From IMG/VR virus record IMGVR_UViG_3300040781_000285, positions 1-25,550 of that record: DNA of 25,550 bases. One strand, given 5' to 3'. The notes under the pieces were generated by a model that had not been told where the DNA came from, searched no databases, and saw nothing but the letters and a program-made list of their open reading frames with translations. Of this stretch, positions 14,910 to 23,059 are shown in pieces; the stretch's first letter is position 1; each line of letters opens with the position of its first letter. Origin of the DNA: a virus. The position numbers and the translations under genes were made by a program.

Positions 14910-17900
14910 TGAACAGGATAGATATAAACCTCCTAAAGAGTATCGATACTGATACTATTGACCAACAGGTTAAGAAGTTTGGCGAAGATGCTGCAGCCAT
15001 CCATAATACGGGTATTGAAAGAGATGGGGGTATCACAAACCTCTATAGAACAGAAGTAGTTTCTACTACAGATACTATCGACTATACTAATGATGGGCAG
15101 AAGATAACTACTACTATAACCGGTGAAACTAGAAATATCTTCATCAATGATAAGAAGATCGGTGAAGTTGATGCTCGTGGTATAGAGTTTAAGTTGGAAA
15201 TTGAAGGTACTGAGGATGTAGTATTAGATAGTGCGGGTAATTATATAACATTAAATTATGCAGAAAAAGTTATAACAGTAACTCAATATGATACAAACAA
15301 TATTATATTACAAAGTAGAGATATTTTATTTAATGATATTGGTGACGACGATGTTGCCACCTCAATATCGTTCATACATCGGGATAATATGGACTTTGAT
15401 ACTGAATACGAGTTTATTTTCAGGTCTGGTAATACTGCTTATTTATTGAGAGAAGCTGGTAAAAACCCCGAAGAAGATGTTATAACATTAAGAAGCAGTG
15501 AGTATTATAGTGCAGCAGTATATGAAGGTGCGGTTGTTGTTGTTGATGATACTGGCTTAAGTTCATGGGATGGTACGGCTTGGAAATATGCTGATGGTAC
15601 GGGTGCGGGTACGGGTTTATATTCTAACGATGTAAGAACTCAGGGTGAAGATGTTATAATTCGTTCTGATGGTGGTTTTTTAATAGTTGAAAAAACACAA
15701 GGTACCGGGCTGGGTATACACTCTTATGATGGAACTAACTGGAAGTGGGGTGATGGAACTGGTACAGGTACAGGACCTTATTATTTTTCGAATGATGTGA
15801 GAAGAATTGTAAAGTATGGAGATCAATGGGTTGGTTATCAAATATATCCAGATGGTGTTGCAAACTGGGATCCTGTTGGTGGATGGACGAAAGGTAATGG
15901 CGGTGGTGCAGGACTGCAACCCTATGCGTTAATAAATAATGTTGATAAAGTTGTAGCAGATAATGATAGTAATATGTTATATGTTGAAGGAGAACCTGCA
16001 GGTTCTAATTATAGTGGCTTATATTCATTTGATGGAACGGCTTGGAAAAACCCCGATGGTACTGGAACTGGTACAGGACCTTATTGGTTTGGACCACAAT
16101 ACACGACTACAAAAGATATGATAATGCACAAAGGTACTTTAGTAATATCTGCATCTTATTATAAGTCTTCAACTGAAAATGGTTTTAGAGTTTTATCTTG
16201 GGATGGAACGGCTTGGAAGTATTATGATGGTACTGGAACTGGTACAGGACCTTATTATAATTATATTATCAATGATAATGATAGCCCCATTGAAAGATAC
16301 CAATTTTTCCTAAACTTTAATAATGGAACATCAGAGCAGTTGCTAATGTATCAAGACCAAAATATTAAAATTTCTTCTTGGGATGGAACAGCTTGGAAAT
16401 TTTTTGATGGAACTGGAGCGGGTACGGGTATACACTTTGATCTATCAACCTCTTATGTTGTAGAAAATATATCACTAGCTCTACTTAATTTTAATAATGA
16501 TATATTTTCTCTTGGTGCCCACTCAACATCTTATTACAAGGGTGTAGATGAGTATTGGTATCAGTTGTTTAATGATCAGAGAGTAATATTACAAACTAGT
16601 TCTAGTTCTGGCTTTAGTGGTATATTTTTTACTCATGGCTGGAATGGAATGTTAGTTTATGGTACCTCTGGAGGTATTTTTTCTTATGATGGAGCAAACT
16701 GGAAGTGGCCCGATGGTTCAGGAAGTGGTACAGGACCTTATAGTAGCTATATATTAAGCTGTAGGCGGGCGGTTAGTTATAGTGGTGACTTGATAGTTTC
16801 GTCAGAAGGTGGTATTTCGTCTTATGATGGAACTAACTGGAAGTATTATGATGGTACTGGAACTGGTACTGGTCTACATTATACACAAGATGACTTAAGC
16901 CAAACTACCCAGCAAAGTTTAGCCGGTTTATTGGTAATACCTGGAAATAGACTTGTTTTTTTAGGGTTTTTAGGTGATGTATCAACTTATAAAGATGGTA
17001 TATTATATAAATATGATGGTACAAACTCTGGTCCCGGAACTAATGCTCCATTTGGTCAAAGTGTAATTCCCAATAGTTCATGGCCTGTAAGTATAAAATG
17101 GAGAGATCAAGATAACACATTATTACTTACCGGTAGGAACGGCCTTGACAGTACTTGGGACTTGGCATCTGGTGGTAATGATCCGGTAAATGGCTGGGCG
17201 TGGACATTAGGTGATGGAACTTATATAAATGATGGTAAAGCTGAATGGTTGCACTTTAAGGGTGATAATGGTATAGACAGTATTGTTCCAATGGATGATA
17301 TAAGTGGTACTGTAGTTTTTCTACAGGATGATGGAGTTTTCTCTTATGATGGGGCTAATTGGAAATATGCTGATGGTACTGGAACTGGTACAGGACCTTA
17401 TGGAACCAAAGCTGATATAGGGACTACGGGAAACCTTAGTAAAGCGGTGAAGCTTAATAATAAGGTTGTTGTATTTACTTATAATGATGCATACGTATCT
17501 AATGGCGGTAATAGTTGGACTGCTATTGGTAACAAGACTGTAGAATACAGTAGTGTAGATGTTATAGAAAATAAGATACACGCTACAATTTATGGACAAT
17601 TTTTAGCCTATGTAACAGTAGATGAAGAGGGCATATACCGGAATGAAACATATTTAGATGAAGCACTAAGAATAAATATACCAATTAAGAGTAATGAATT
17701 AAACTCTGTTTATTGTTATAAATATGAGAATGGTAAATATATATTGGGAGTACCAGGTAACTCAAGACAGTTATATAGTTCACTCGACCAAGGTTTTAAT
17801 ATTGTTGAAGATATAAACTGTGAGTGGGCAATTCCTCAAACATATAGTGGTTTTACTAGACATGTTCTAACAAATACGGCCAATGCTGATACTATAACAT

Positions 17901-19753
17901 CTACTGAATTGAATAACTTGGGACATATTGGTTATGTCGACTTTAATACAAATTTTAGTGACAAGGTAATATGGTCTAATAATGGTGGCATGGATATTAC
18001 AGCACTACTCCATGAAAATAGTATATCTGGCTATGGTTATGTTGAAGCTATCTTTAAGGATGCAAGTGCGGATATTTATACGTCATATTCACCACTTTTT
18101 AATAGTTCATCATCTAATGCTATCTTATTAAAGTCTCAAACCGATACAAATATAAGTGCATATGGTAAGCTGACAAATGGTCCTGGAACTACTGCAGCAA
18201 ACAACTTAGAGTTTAGGAATAACTTTATTTCCAGTGTTCAGGGTTATCTCTCTGTTGGCATTATAGATGGTTCTGGAGATGATAATGTAGGTACTCTTAT
18301 TTCAGATGTTGGACAGTTTGACCCCGGTTGGACACCCTACTTTGATGATGATAAAATTATCTATAGATATAAAGGTAAGTATTATTATGTGAAAATTGGT
18401 ACTGATATTGGTAATATAATTCAGAGTGTAGATGATAGAGTACTTAAGATAAATACCATCCATCCTCTAAACCTTATTGATACTGTAGAAGAAGAATTGG
18501 AAGTTGGTTCTATAGACTTTAATGGTAGAACACTATATACATCTACTGGCTCTGTTGCAACAACCAAAACTGCACTAGCATCTCGTTTCTCAGGAGACTT
18601 TAGTAACTCTATTGATGTTGGAAGTAAGTTGATAGCTATTGATGGTTTTAATGCATCTAATTTTGAATTGGTTGGTGTTGGAATACCAAATGTGACAAAT
18701 ATTTTAAGCAACTATATTATAGATACCTTCTATGATAACAGTTATTTTGTATCAACATTATCAGATGGTTCGGAAGTAATTGATGCTACAAAACTTAATA
18801 CTATATACTTAGAAGATGAAAGTCTTCCACCCTCTCTTGGTGCTATATATAATGATGGTGTTGCAGTGTCAGGTTCTAATACGGTTGTACTAGATGATGG
18901 GAAAGATGTATACATGTTGGCGAATACTTTATCGGGTGAGTACAAGTTCTTTGAATTGTATGGACAACTCTATGCGTTTGATGGACTATACATCTACTTG
19001 ATAAGTAAAACTAATGGCACTATATCCACTCCTGTTAAGACAGCAGTTGCTACCGGTTTGGAATATATAGCTACTACACCAATTGAAACCTACTTTAAGA
19101 GTAAGTTTGATAACTCACTATTCATCTTCTCTGGTGGTAGAAACTTAAGTAAAGCAAAACGTTTCTCTAAAGTAGATAAACTAAAAGATGGAGTATACTC
19201 GGTAATGGAGAATACTTTGTGGTTGGATACTGAAGGTGATAGGGTTTATACAACCAGAGATAGTATTATATCTGAAATTGTTAAACCAGATGAAAGTATA
19301 CTTAATACCTACAATACAGTGAATGGTATACTTTTCAAAGTAAAACCAACTGGGGGTGTAGATACAGTATACAACTACAACTTTAGTAATGAAGGTGAGG
19401 TTGTACCTCTTAAATATCAAACGGCTTATTATGGTCTTGGTACTAATAGCAAAAGTATACTTAAAGAGTATGTGGTGGCTATATATAATGAATTAAAAGA
19501 AAACATTAGTGTAAAATTATCTGTGTCATCTTTCGATGAGCAGAGTTACGATAGTGTTGATAAGCTATTTAATTTAAGTGCTAAAGACTATGATAGGAAT
19601 GGTTATGCAACTATCCGGATACAACCGGGTAATGCAAAAGCTTTAGGTTCCTCTCTTACAATAGAGAGTGAAAATAAAATAGTAATAAGTTCTGTATCGG
19701 CTGAGTTTGCTCAAGCGGGTAAGGGAACAATATCAACACAGAGGAGTAGATAA
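14909..19753 (+). CDS. Large tail nozzle/hub protein with internal DG-W-K repeats
   Basis: This 1614-aa protein is the largest in the window. The N-terminus (I-D-Q-Q-V-K-K-F-G, then G-I-E-R-D-G-G-I-T-N-L-Y) resembles the opening of podovirus tail-nozzle or tail-stabilising proteins. The C-terminal domain of about 120 residues (A-Y-Y-G-L-G, Y-V-V-A-I-Y-N, V-K-L-S-V, Y-A-T-I-R-I-Q-P, S-L-T-I-E-S) resembles their closing beta-sandwich. Between lie many strand-rich units; residues about 218-831 hold eight good and several degraded copies of a 21-residue repeat with D-G-x-x-W-K and D-G-T-G-T-G. It follows the adaptor by position, as a nozzle should, but is much longer than usual, so extra domains may bind receptors or fibres. 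A promoter element lies inside its 3' end. Confidence 0.68.
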   Translation: MNRIDINLLKSIDTDTIDQQVKKFGEDAAAIHNTGIERDGGITNLYRTEVVSTTDTIDYTNDGQKITTTITGETRNIFINDKKIGEVDARGIEFKLEIEGTEDVVLDSAGNYITLNYAEKVITVTQYDTNNIILQSRDILFNDIGDDDVATSISFIHRDNMDFDTEYEFIFRSGNTAYLLREAGKNPEEDVITLRSSEYYSAAVYEGAVVVVDDTGLSSWDGTAWKYADGTGAGTGLYSNDVRTQGEDVIIRSDGGFLIVEKTQGTGLGIHSYDGTNWKWGDGTGTGTGPYYFSNDVRRIVKYGDQWVGYQIYPDGVANWDPVGGWTKGNGGGAGLQPYALINNVDKVVADNDSNMLYVEGEPAGSNYSGLYSFDGTAWKNPDGTGTGTGPYWFGPQYTTTKDMIMHKGTLVISASYYKSSTENGFRVLSWDGTAWKYYDGTGTGTGPYYNYIINDNDSPIERYQFFLNFNNGTSEQLLMYQDQNIKISSWDGTAWKFFDGTGAGTGIHFDLSTSYVVENISLALLNFNNDIFSLGAHSTSYYKGVDEYWYQLFNDQRVILQTSSSSGFSGIFFTHGWNGMLVYGTSGGIFSYDGANWKWPDGSGSGTGPYSSYILSCRRAVSYSGDLIVSSEGGISSYDGTNWKYYDGTGTGTGLHYTQDDLSQTTQQSLAGLLVIPGNRLVFLGFLGDVSTYKDGILYKYDGTNSGPGTNAPFGQSVIPNSSWPVSIKWRDQDNTLLLTGRNGLDSTWDLASGGNDPVNGWAWTLGDGTYINDGKAEWLHFKGDNGIDSIVPMDDISGTVVFLQDDGVFSYDGANWKYADGTGTGTGPYGTKADIGTTGNLSKAVKLNNKVVVFTYNDAYVSNGGNSWTAIGNKTVEYSSVDVIENKIHATIYGQFLAYVTVDEEGIYRNETYLDEALRINIPIKSNELNSVYCYKYENGKYILGVPGNSRQLYSSLDQGFNIVEDINCEWAIPQTYSGFTRHVLTNTANADTITSTELNNLGHIGYVDFNTNFSDKVIWSNNGGMDITALLHENSISGYGYVEAIFKDASADIYTSYSPLFNSSSSNAILLKSQTDTNISAYGKLTNGPGTTAANNLEFRNNFISSVQGYLSVGIIDGSGDDNVGTLISDVGQFDPGWTPYFDDDKIIYRYKGKYYYVKIGTDIGNIIQSVDDRVLKINTIHPLNLIDTVEEELEVGSIDFNGRTLYTSTGSVATTKTALASRFSGDFSNSIDVGSKLIAIDGFNASNFELVGVGIPNVTNILSNYIIDTFYDNSYFVSTLSDGSEVIDATKLNTIYLEDESLPPSLGAIYNDGVAVSGSNTVVLDDGKDVYMLANTLSGEYKFFELYGQLYAFDGLYIYLISKTNGTISTPVKTAVATGLEYIATTPIETYFKSKFDNSLFIFSGGRNLSKAKRFSKVDKLKDGVYSVMENTLWLDTEGDRVYTTRDSIISEIVKPDESILNTYNTVNGILFKVKPTGGVDTVYNYNFSNEGEVVPLKYQTAYYGLGTNSKSILKEYVVAIYNELKENISVKLSVSSFDEQSYDSVDKLFNLSAKDYDRNGYATIRIQPGNAKALGSSLTIESENKIVISSVSAEFAQAGKGTISTQRSR
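15560..17401 (+). repeat. Interspersed 63-bp (21-residue) repeats in the nozzle gene
   Basis: Clear copies start at 15560, 15719, 16022, 16193, 16373, 16679, 16817 and 17339; degraded ones are near 15845 and 17006. The consensus is S-[W/Y/F]-D-G-[T/A]-x-W-K-x-x-D-G-[T/S]-G-x-G-T-G-[P/L/I]-[Y/H]. Spacers of about 35-80 variable residues separate most copies, as expected for one loop-and-strand motif per propeller blade. Copies at 16022, 16193 and 17339 share an identical 30-bp 3' end, which shows recent sequence exchange. Confidence 0.88.
19452..19485 (+). promoter_or_regulatory. Bipartite promoter element, copy 3, inside the nozzle gene
   Basis: AAAGTATACTT (19452-19462), 13 bp, then TGGCTATATA (19476-19485): the same boxes and spacing as at 5059 and 11045. 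It lies within codons for S-K-S-I-L-K and V-V-A-I-Y-N of the nozzle gene, about 270 bp before the first internal-protein gene. A start near 19492 would give a leader of about 260 nt and independent transcription of the genes from 19754 onward. The downstream GATAAA extension of copies 1 and 2 is not kept. Confidence 0.62.
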
Positions 19754-20662
19754 ATGGGTTTATTTGGTAATTTATTTGGCGGAGAAGATAGAAAGAAAGG
19801 TGCTGCGACACAAGCTCAGGCTGCCAAACATATAGAAGCGGGAAGTAAAGCTGCCGGTGTTGCTGGTACTGCTGCTAGACAAAGAGCGGGTCAAATGGGT
19901 GCTCAGGCGGATCAATATGCTGCTCGAACTCAGGCAGATATGGGTTCAAGTGCTGCAGACTTTATGAAAAAGCAGGATGCTGCTGCTTCACAGAGTGCTG
20001 GAAGAGAAGCTCAAACCGCTACTACAGGAGCAACAAGACAAGCTCTTAAAGCTGCAAAGACCGCCGGACTTACTGGTGGTCAGAGTGCTTTATTGGCAGG
20101 AAGAGGAGCTGCGGATACTTATTCGGGAGCTCTTCAGAAAGGTATGGATACGGGACGTAGTAGATATGGACAGGCAACTCAGCTTGGTATGCAGCAAGGT
20201 TCTGATCTAGCGGGTAGAGAAGCAACAGCACGTGGTCAGCAGATCAGTGCAGCCGGTACTCAAACGGGAGCGGGTTCTGCTTTATCTCAACAGGGTGCTG
20301 CTCAACAGCAAGCTGGAAACCAGAAGCAGTCAAACATGTTTAGTGGTATTGGTTCTGTATTAGGTGGAGTTGGTGCTTTATTCTCAGATGAAAACCTTAA
20401 GAAAGATATAACAGAAATTGATAGTAAAAGAAGTTCAATTGATGAACTTATTGCAAAAGTAAGACCCGTATCATATCATTACAAAGATGAAGATGATAGT
20501 GAGCAGAAACATGAAGGTGTTATTGCTCAAGAACTAGAAAGTACAAAGCTTGGTAAAGGTGCAGTTGGTGATAGTAAAATGGGTAAATTTATTTCAACTG
20601 ATGAACTTAAACCAATTCTTATTGATCTTGTTAGAGAGTTGAATAAGAGAGCGGGGGCATAA
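19754..20662 (+). CDS. Probable internal virion protein with C-terminal S74-like chaperone domain
   Basis: This 302-aa protein begins M-G-L-F-G-N-L-F-G-G and is then dominated by Ala, Gln and Gly in helical stretches (residues 15-195), as in ejection proteins of podoviruses. A Gly-rich hydrophobic segment (G-S-V-L-G-G-V-G-A-L) leads to F-S-D-E-N-L-K-K-D-I at 210-219, then V-R-P-V-S-Y-H-Y and G-V-I-A-Q-E-L-E. This is the core of the peptidase S74 intramolecular chaperone family, in which the Ser (here 211) marks the self-cleavage site in characterised members. The family usually caps trimeric fibres, so its presence on an internal-type protein is notable. GAGGAG precedes the ATG, and the start abuts the nozzle stop. 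Confidence 0.72.
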   Translation: MGLFGNLFGGEDRKKGAATQAQAAKHIEAGSKAAGVAGTAARQRAGQMGAQADQYAARTQADMGSSAADFMKKQDAAASQSAGREAQTATTGATRQALKAAKTAGLTGGQSALLAGRGAADTYSGALQKGMDTGRSRYGQATQLGMQQGSDLAGREATARGQQISAAGTQTGAGSALSQQGAAQQQAGNQKQSNMFSGIGSVLGGVGALFSDENLKKDITEIDSKRSSIDELIAKVRPVSYHYKDEDDSEQKHEGVIAQELESTKLGKGAVGDSKMGKFISTDELKPILIDLVRELNKRAGA

Positions 20663-20663
20663 C

Positions 20664-20969
20664 ATGGAAAATAGTAGTTGGGGACCACTTATACAAGATG
20701 TATTAAAACAAGCAATGGATAGCGAAGCAGTTCCTGGTGGAGAACCGGGTACTGATACTTTGAGTACAGCACAACCAACTGATATAGCAGCTCAAACCCG
20801 AGAGGGTGATGGTGCTATATTTTCTGATGAAAATTTAAAGAAGAATATTTCACCTAGAATTGATAGTGATGCTGAATATGAAACAGTTATGTTAAATTAT
20901 TTACTACGTGCTATTAAAGAGGTTGATGAACTTAAGAGAGAGAACAAAAGACTTAAAGGAGAACTATAA
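20664..20969 (+). CDS. Small protein with shortened S74-like tail
   Basis: In this 101-aa protein the first half is acidic and low in structure (V-P-G-G-E-P-G-T-D-T). The second half starts F-S-D-E-N-L-K-K-N-I at 53-62, matching the signature in the preceding protein, but the central strand part (V-R-P-V-x-Y-H-Y, G-V-I-A-Q-E) is missing. The C-terminal helix L-L-R-A-I-K-E-V-D-E-L-K-R-E-N-K-R-L-K resembles the closing coiled coil of S74 domains. It starts one base after the preceding stop, so translation is likely coupled; only a G-run serves as a binding site. It may be a reduced partner or decoy of the upstream domain. Function is unknown. Confidence 0.68.
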   Translation: MENSSWGPLIQDVLKQAMDSEAVPGGEPGTDTLSTAQPTDIAAQTREGDGAIFSDENLKKNISPRIDSDAEYETVMLNYLLRAIKEVDELKRENKRLKGEL

Positions 20970-21796
20970 TGGGTTTATTCAGTAGAAGTAAAAATTCCTC
21001 TAAGTCTTCTAGTAAGAGTTCCTCTAAGTCTTCTAGTGGAAAGTCTTCAAGAAGCAGCAGAAGCTCTTCAAGTAGATCAACTTCTGGAGCAGCAAATAGA
21101 AACCCCTACGATAGAACTCCTAGAGGTACAACAGCACCCAGTAGAACTCCTTCAAAAAGTAAGAGTAAAAGCTCTTCATCTTCAAGGTCTAGTTCAAATA
21201 GATCAGAGAGAAGAGGTTTATTTGGAGGACCAACACTTGGTCAGAGAGTTAGAAATACTGTTTCAAATATAAGACAAACTGTGAGTGATGTTAGAGAACA
21301 TGGACTTGGCAGTGCAATAAATAGGAATGTAAATAGGGGTAGAAATAACCCCGGACTATTTGGTGGATACAATAGAATTGCATCTGGTGTCCAGAGAATT
21401 GCTGGTGGTGACAGAAATGAGGGTGTTAAGGGTAAGAAGTTTGGTGGTGTAAGAAATGCACAAAATGATAGAAGACCACCATCAGCATCGGGTAATAATA
21501 GAGGTCTTGGTGGTGGAACTTGGGGTGGTAATTCATCCTCATCCAGAAGAGATAGAGATGATAGAAGAAAAGATAGAGAAAAGAGTGGTCAGAAAAGTAT
21601 TGGAACAATTGGTTCTCAGTTTGCAAAAAATGCAAATAAAGTAAGTGATGACGTACAGCCAGCAGAACAACCACAGGTTGTAACACATGAAGTTGAAAAA
21701 CCAGCAGAAGTACCAGTACAAGAACAAAAACCTAAGAGCCACTATGCACAAGTATTTAGTGATAAGAATTTGAAGAAAGATATCAAGGAGAATTAA
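20969..21796 (+). CDS. Ser/Arg/Lys-rich basic virion protein with terminal S74-like tag
   Basis: This 275-aa protein is strongly basic. Residues 5-80 are mostly Ser, Lys and Arg; residues 83-86 and 129-132 are two G-L-F-G motifs; the rest is Gly-, Asn- and Arg-rich, then acidic and Pro-rich (230-256). It ends in F-S-D-K-N-L-K-K-D-I within 13 residues of the C-terminus, the same signature as the two proteins upstream but with nothing behind it. Charge and low complexity suggest a disordered DNA-binding or membrane-interacting protein packaged in the virion. AAGGAG lies upstream, and the ATG shares its first base with the preceding stop. No family is recognised. Confidence 0.68.
   Translation: MGLFSRSKNSSKSSSKSSSKSSSGKSSRSSRSSSSRSTSGAANRNPYDRTPRGTTAPSRTPSKSKSKSSSSSRSSSNRSERRGLFGGPTLGQRVRNTVSNIRQTVSDVREHGLGSAINRNVNRGRNNPGLFGGYNRIASGVQRIAGGDRNEGVKGKKFGGVRNAQNDRRPPSASGNNRGLGGGTWGGNSSSSRRDRDDRRKDREKSGQKSIGTIGSQFAKNANKVSDDVQPAEQPQVVTHEVEKPAEVPVQEQKPKSHYAQVFSDKNLKKDIKEN
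20995..21042 (+). repeat. 24-bp tandem repeat, two copies
   Basis: TTCCTCTAAGTCTTCTAGT begins both 20995-21018 and 21019-21042; the last few bases of each unit differ. It encodes the S-S-K-S-S-S-K start of the Ser/Lys-rich region and probably expands or contracts by slippage. Confidence 0.8.
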
Positions 21797-21797
21797 A

Positions 21798-23048
21798 ATG
21801 GGAGATGTAAGACAGGACAATTTTATACCAGCTGCTGAAGATCCAAATAGTCCTTACTTTGATGCGGCATATGCTCAGCAGAAAGCTGAAATAGATGCAT
21901 TAAGGGCAAATAGTGGTACGGAAGAAAAAGGAAGAGGTTTATTCGGAAATATTAAAGACTTTGTCCAGGATAAGGTAATTGACCCAATTCAAGAACGCAG
22001 AGAAAATAATGAAAATGAAGCACAACAAATGGCGGAGAACACTGCATTAAAAGATACCTGGATGCCAGAAGAATATAACCCTATTACTGCACCAACTAGA
22101 CAGGATGTTCAGGCTGCTGAAATTGGCGGAAGTCCTATTGCTACACGATCTGATATAATGAGAGATAAAGCTGTAGATACAGCTCTCAGAACTGGTTCAA
22201 CTCAGGAAGAAGCAGATGCCATGGGTCAGGAAGTTATAGATAACGCCTTTGCACAGGCACAGCAAAATAACCTTGAAAATATGAGTATGGTTGATGGTAT
22301 GACATTAGCTGCTACACTTGATAAGAAAGAAATGGAAACGGGTGTAAGACCCTCTCTTGAAACTCCAGAAGAGCGTGAGGCGATGTCAAGAGAAGTTCTT
22401 GGTTGGGATGATAAAGATGCTCAACCCGAAGTTGATGCCATATCTTCTGCTCAACCATATGATGGTCCAAAAGAAGTAGAAACTCCTCCTGAAGAGGATG
22501 TACTAGTTTCACCTGCTACTCAAGAAGAGGAAGCAGTTGCTGCAGAAGAAGAAGCTGCAGCGGGAGCGGAAATACCAGTACCCCCTAAAGTTGAAGAAGA
22601 AGTTATAACAACTCTTGAAGATGCTAAAACAGAAGAGGACTTCTTAAGTAGAGCTAAAGGTTTAATGGAAGACTATGGTGTTCCAATACTCGGTCTTATT
22701 CAGTCATTCTTGTATGGTTATGCTGGTAATGATAGTGAAACTATATTACAGAGAAAAAATAGAATATCTGATGAAGAAGCATCAAGAGCTTGGGAAGAGG
22801 ATATGATAAGTAAGGGTAGAACTTACGAAGAAGAGCAAGCTGCAATTGAAAGAGAATGGGCAGCATCACAACAAGCACAGCAACAGCAGTTTCAAAAGGA
22901 ATTAGCTGAAATGGCTGGAACACAAGACTTAGAAGCTATTAGAGCTACAGCAGATGCTAGAGCAGAAGCGAGCGGTAACGCACCAATGAGCGACGCTGAA
23001 TTTCTAGCTTCACTCCAGTCAGCGGCTGGACAATTCAATATGGAATAA
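21798..23048 (+). CDS. Probable internal virion protein, acidic
   Basis: This 416-aa protein is of unknown family. It carries G-R-G-L-F-G-N-I-K-D-F at 45-55, echoing the G-L-F-G motif of its neighbours. Residues about 60-200 are helical and Gln-, Glu- and Asn-rich; residues about 215-285 are an acidic, Pro-containing linker (runs of E and A). A hydrophobic stretch V-P-I-L-G-L-I-Q-S-F-L-Y-G-Y sits near 294-307 and could insert in a membrane or pack in a helix bundle. The C-terminal 100 residues are a long Gln- and Ala-rich helix. AAGGAG lies 8 bp before the ATG. Context between other ejection-type proteins suggests a virion role, perhaps in DNA delivery. Confidence 0.65.
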   Translation: MGDVRQDNFIPAAEDPNSPYFDAAYAQQKAEIDALRANSGTEEKGRGLFGNIKDFVQDKVIDPIQERRENNENEAQQMAENTALKDTWMPEEYNPITAPTRQDVQAAEIGGSPIATRSDIMRDKAVDTALRTGSTQEEADAMGQEVIDNAFAQAQQNNLENMSMVDGMTLAATLDKKEMETGVRPSLETPEEREAMSREVLGWDDKDAQPEVDAISSAQPYDGPKEVETPPEEDVLVSPATQEEEAVAAEEEAAAGAEIPVPPKVEEEVITTLEDAKTEEDFLSRAKGLMEDYGVPILGLIQSFLYGYAGNDSETILQRKNRISDEEASRAWEEDMISKGRTYEEEQAAIEREWAASQQAQQQQFQKELAEMAGTQDLEAIRATADARAEASGNAPMSDAEFLASLQSAAGQFNME

Positions 23049-23059
23049 GGAGATAATTT

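Noticed and set aside
15560-17401. CRISPR array or non-coding satellite
   Set aside because: Repeats are in frame within one long gene, spacers vary in length and copies diverge mostly in a protein-compatible way.
12913-17401. Diversity-generating retroelement variable regions
   Set aside because: No reverse transcriptase gene or template repeat with adenine-specific differences is visible in the window; differences between repeats are not A-focused.
19293-19303. Another AAAGTATACTT upstream of the internal promoter element
   Set aside because: No TGGCTATATA follows at the required distance; it encodes part of E-S-I-L-N and is probably chance, though an extra operator half-site cannot be excluded.
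17321-19420. Several minus-strand frames of 67-96 codons opposite the nozzle gene
   Set aside because: They mirror repeat and strand-rich codons, overlap a real gene and have no start signals.
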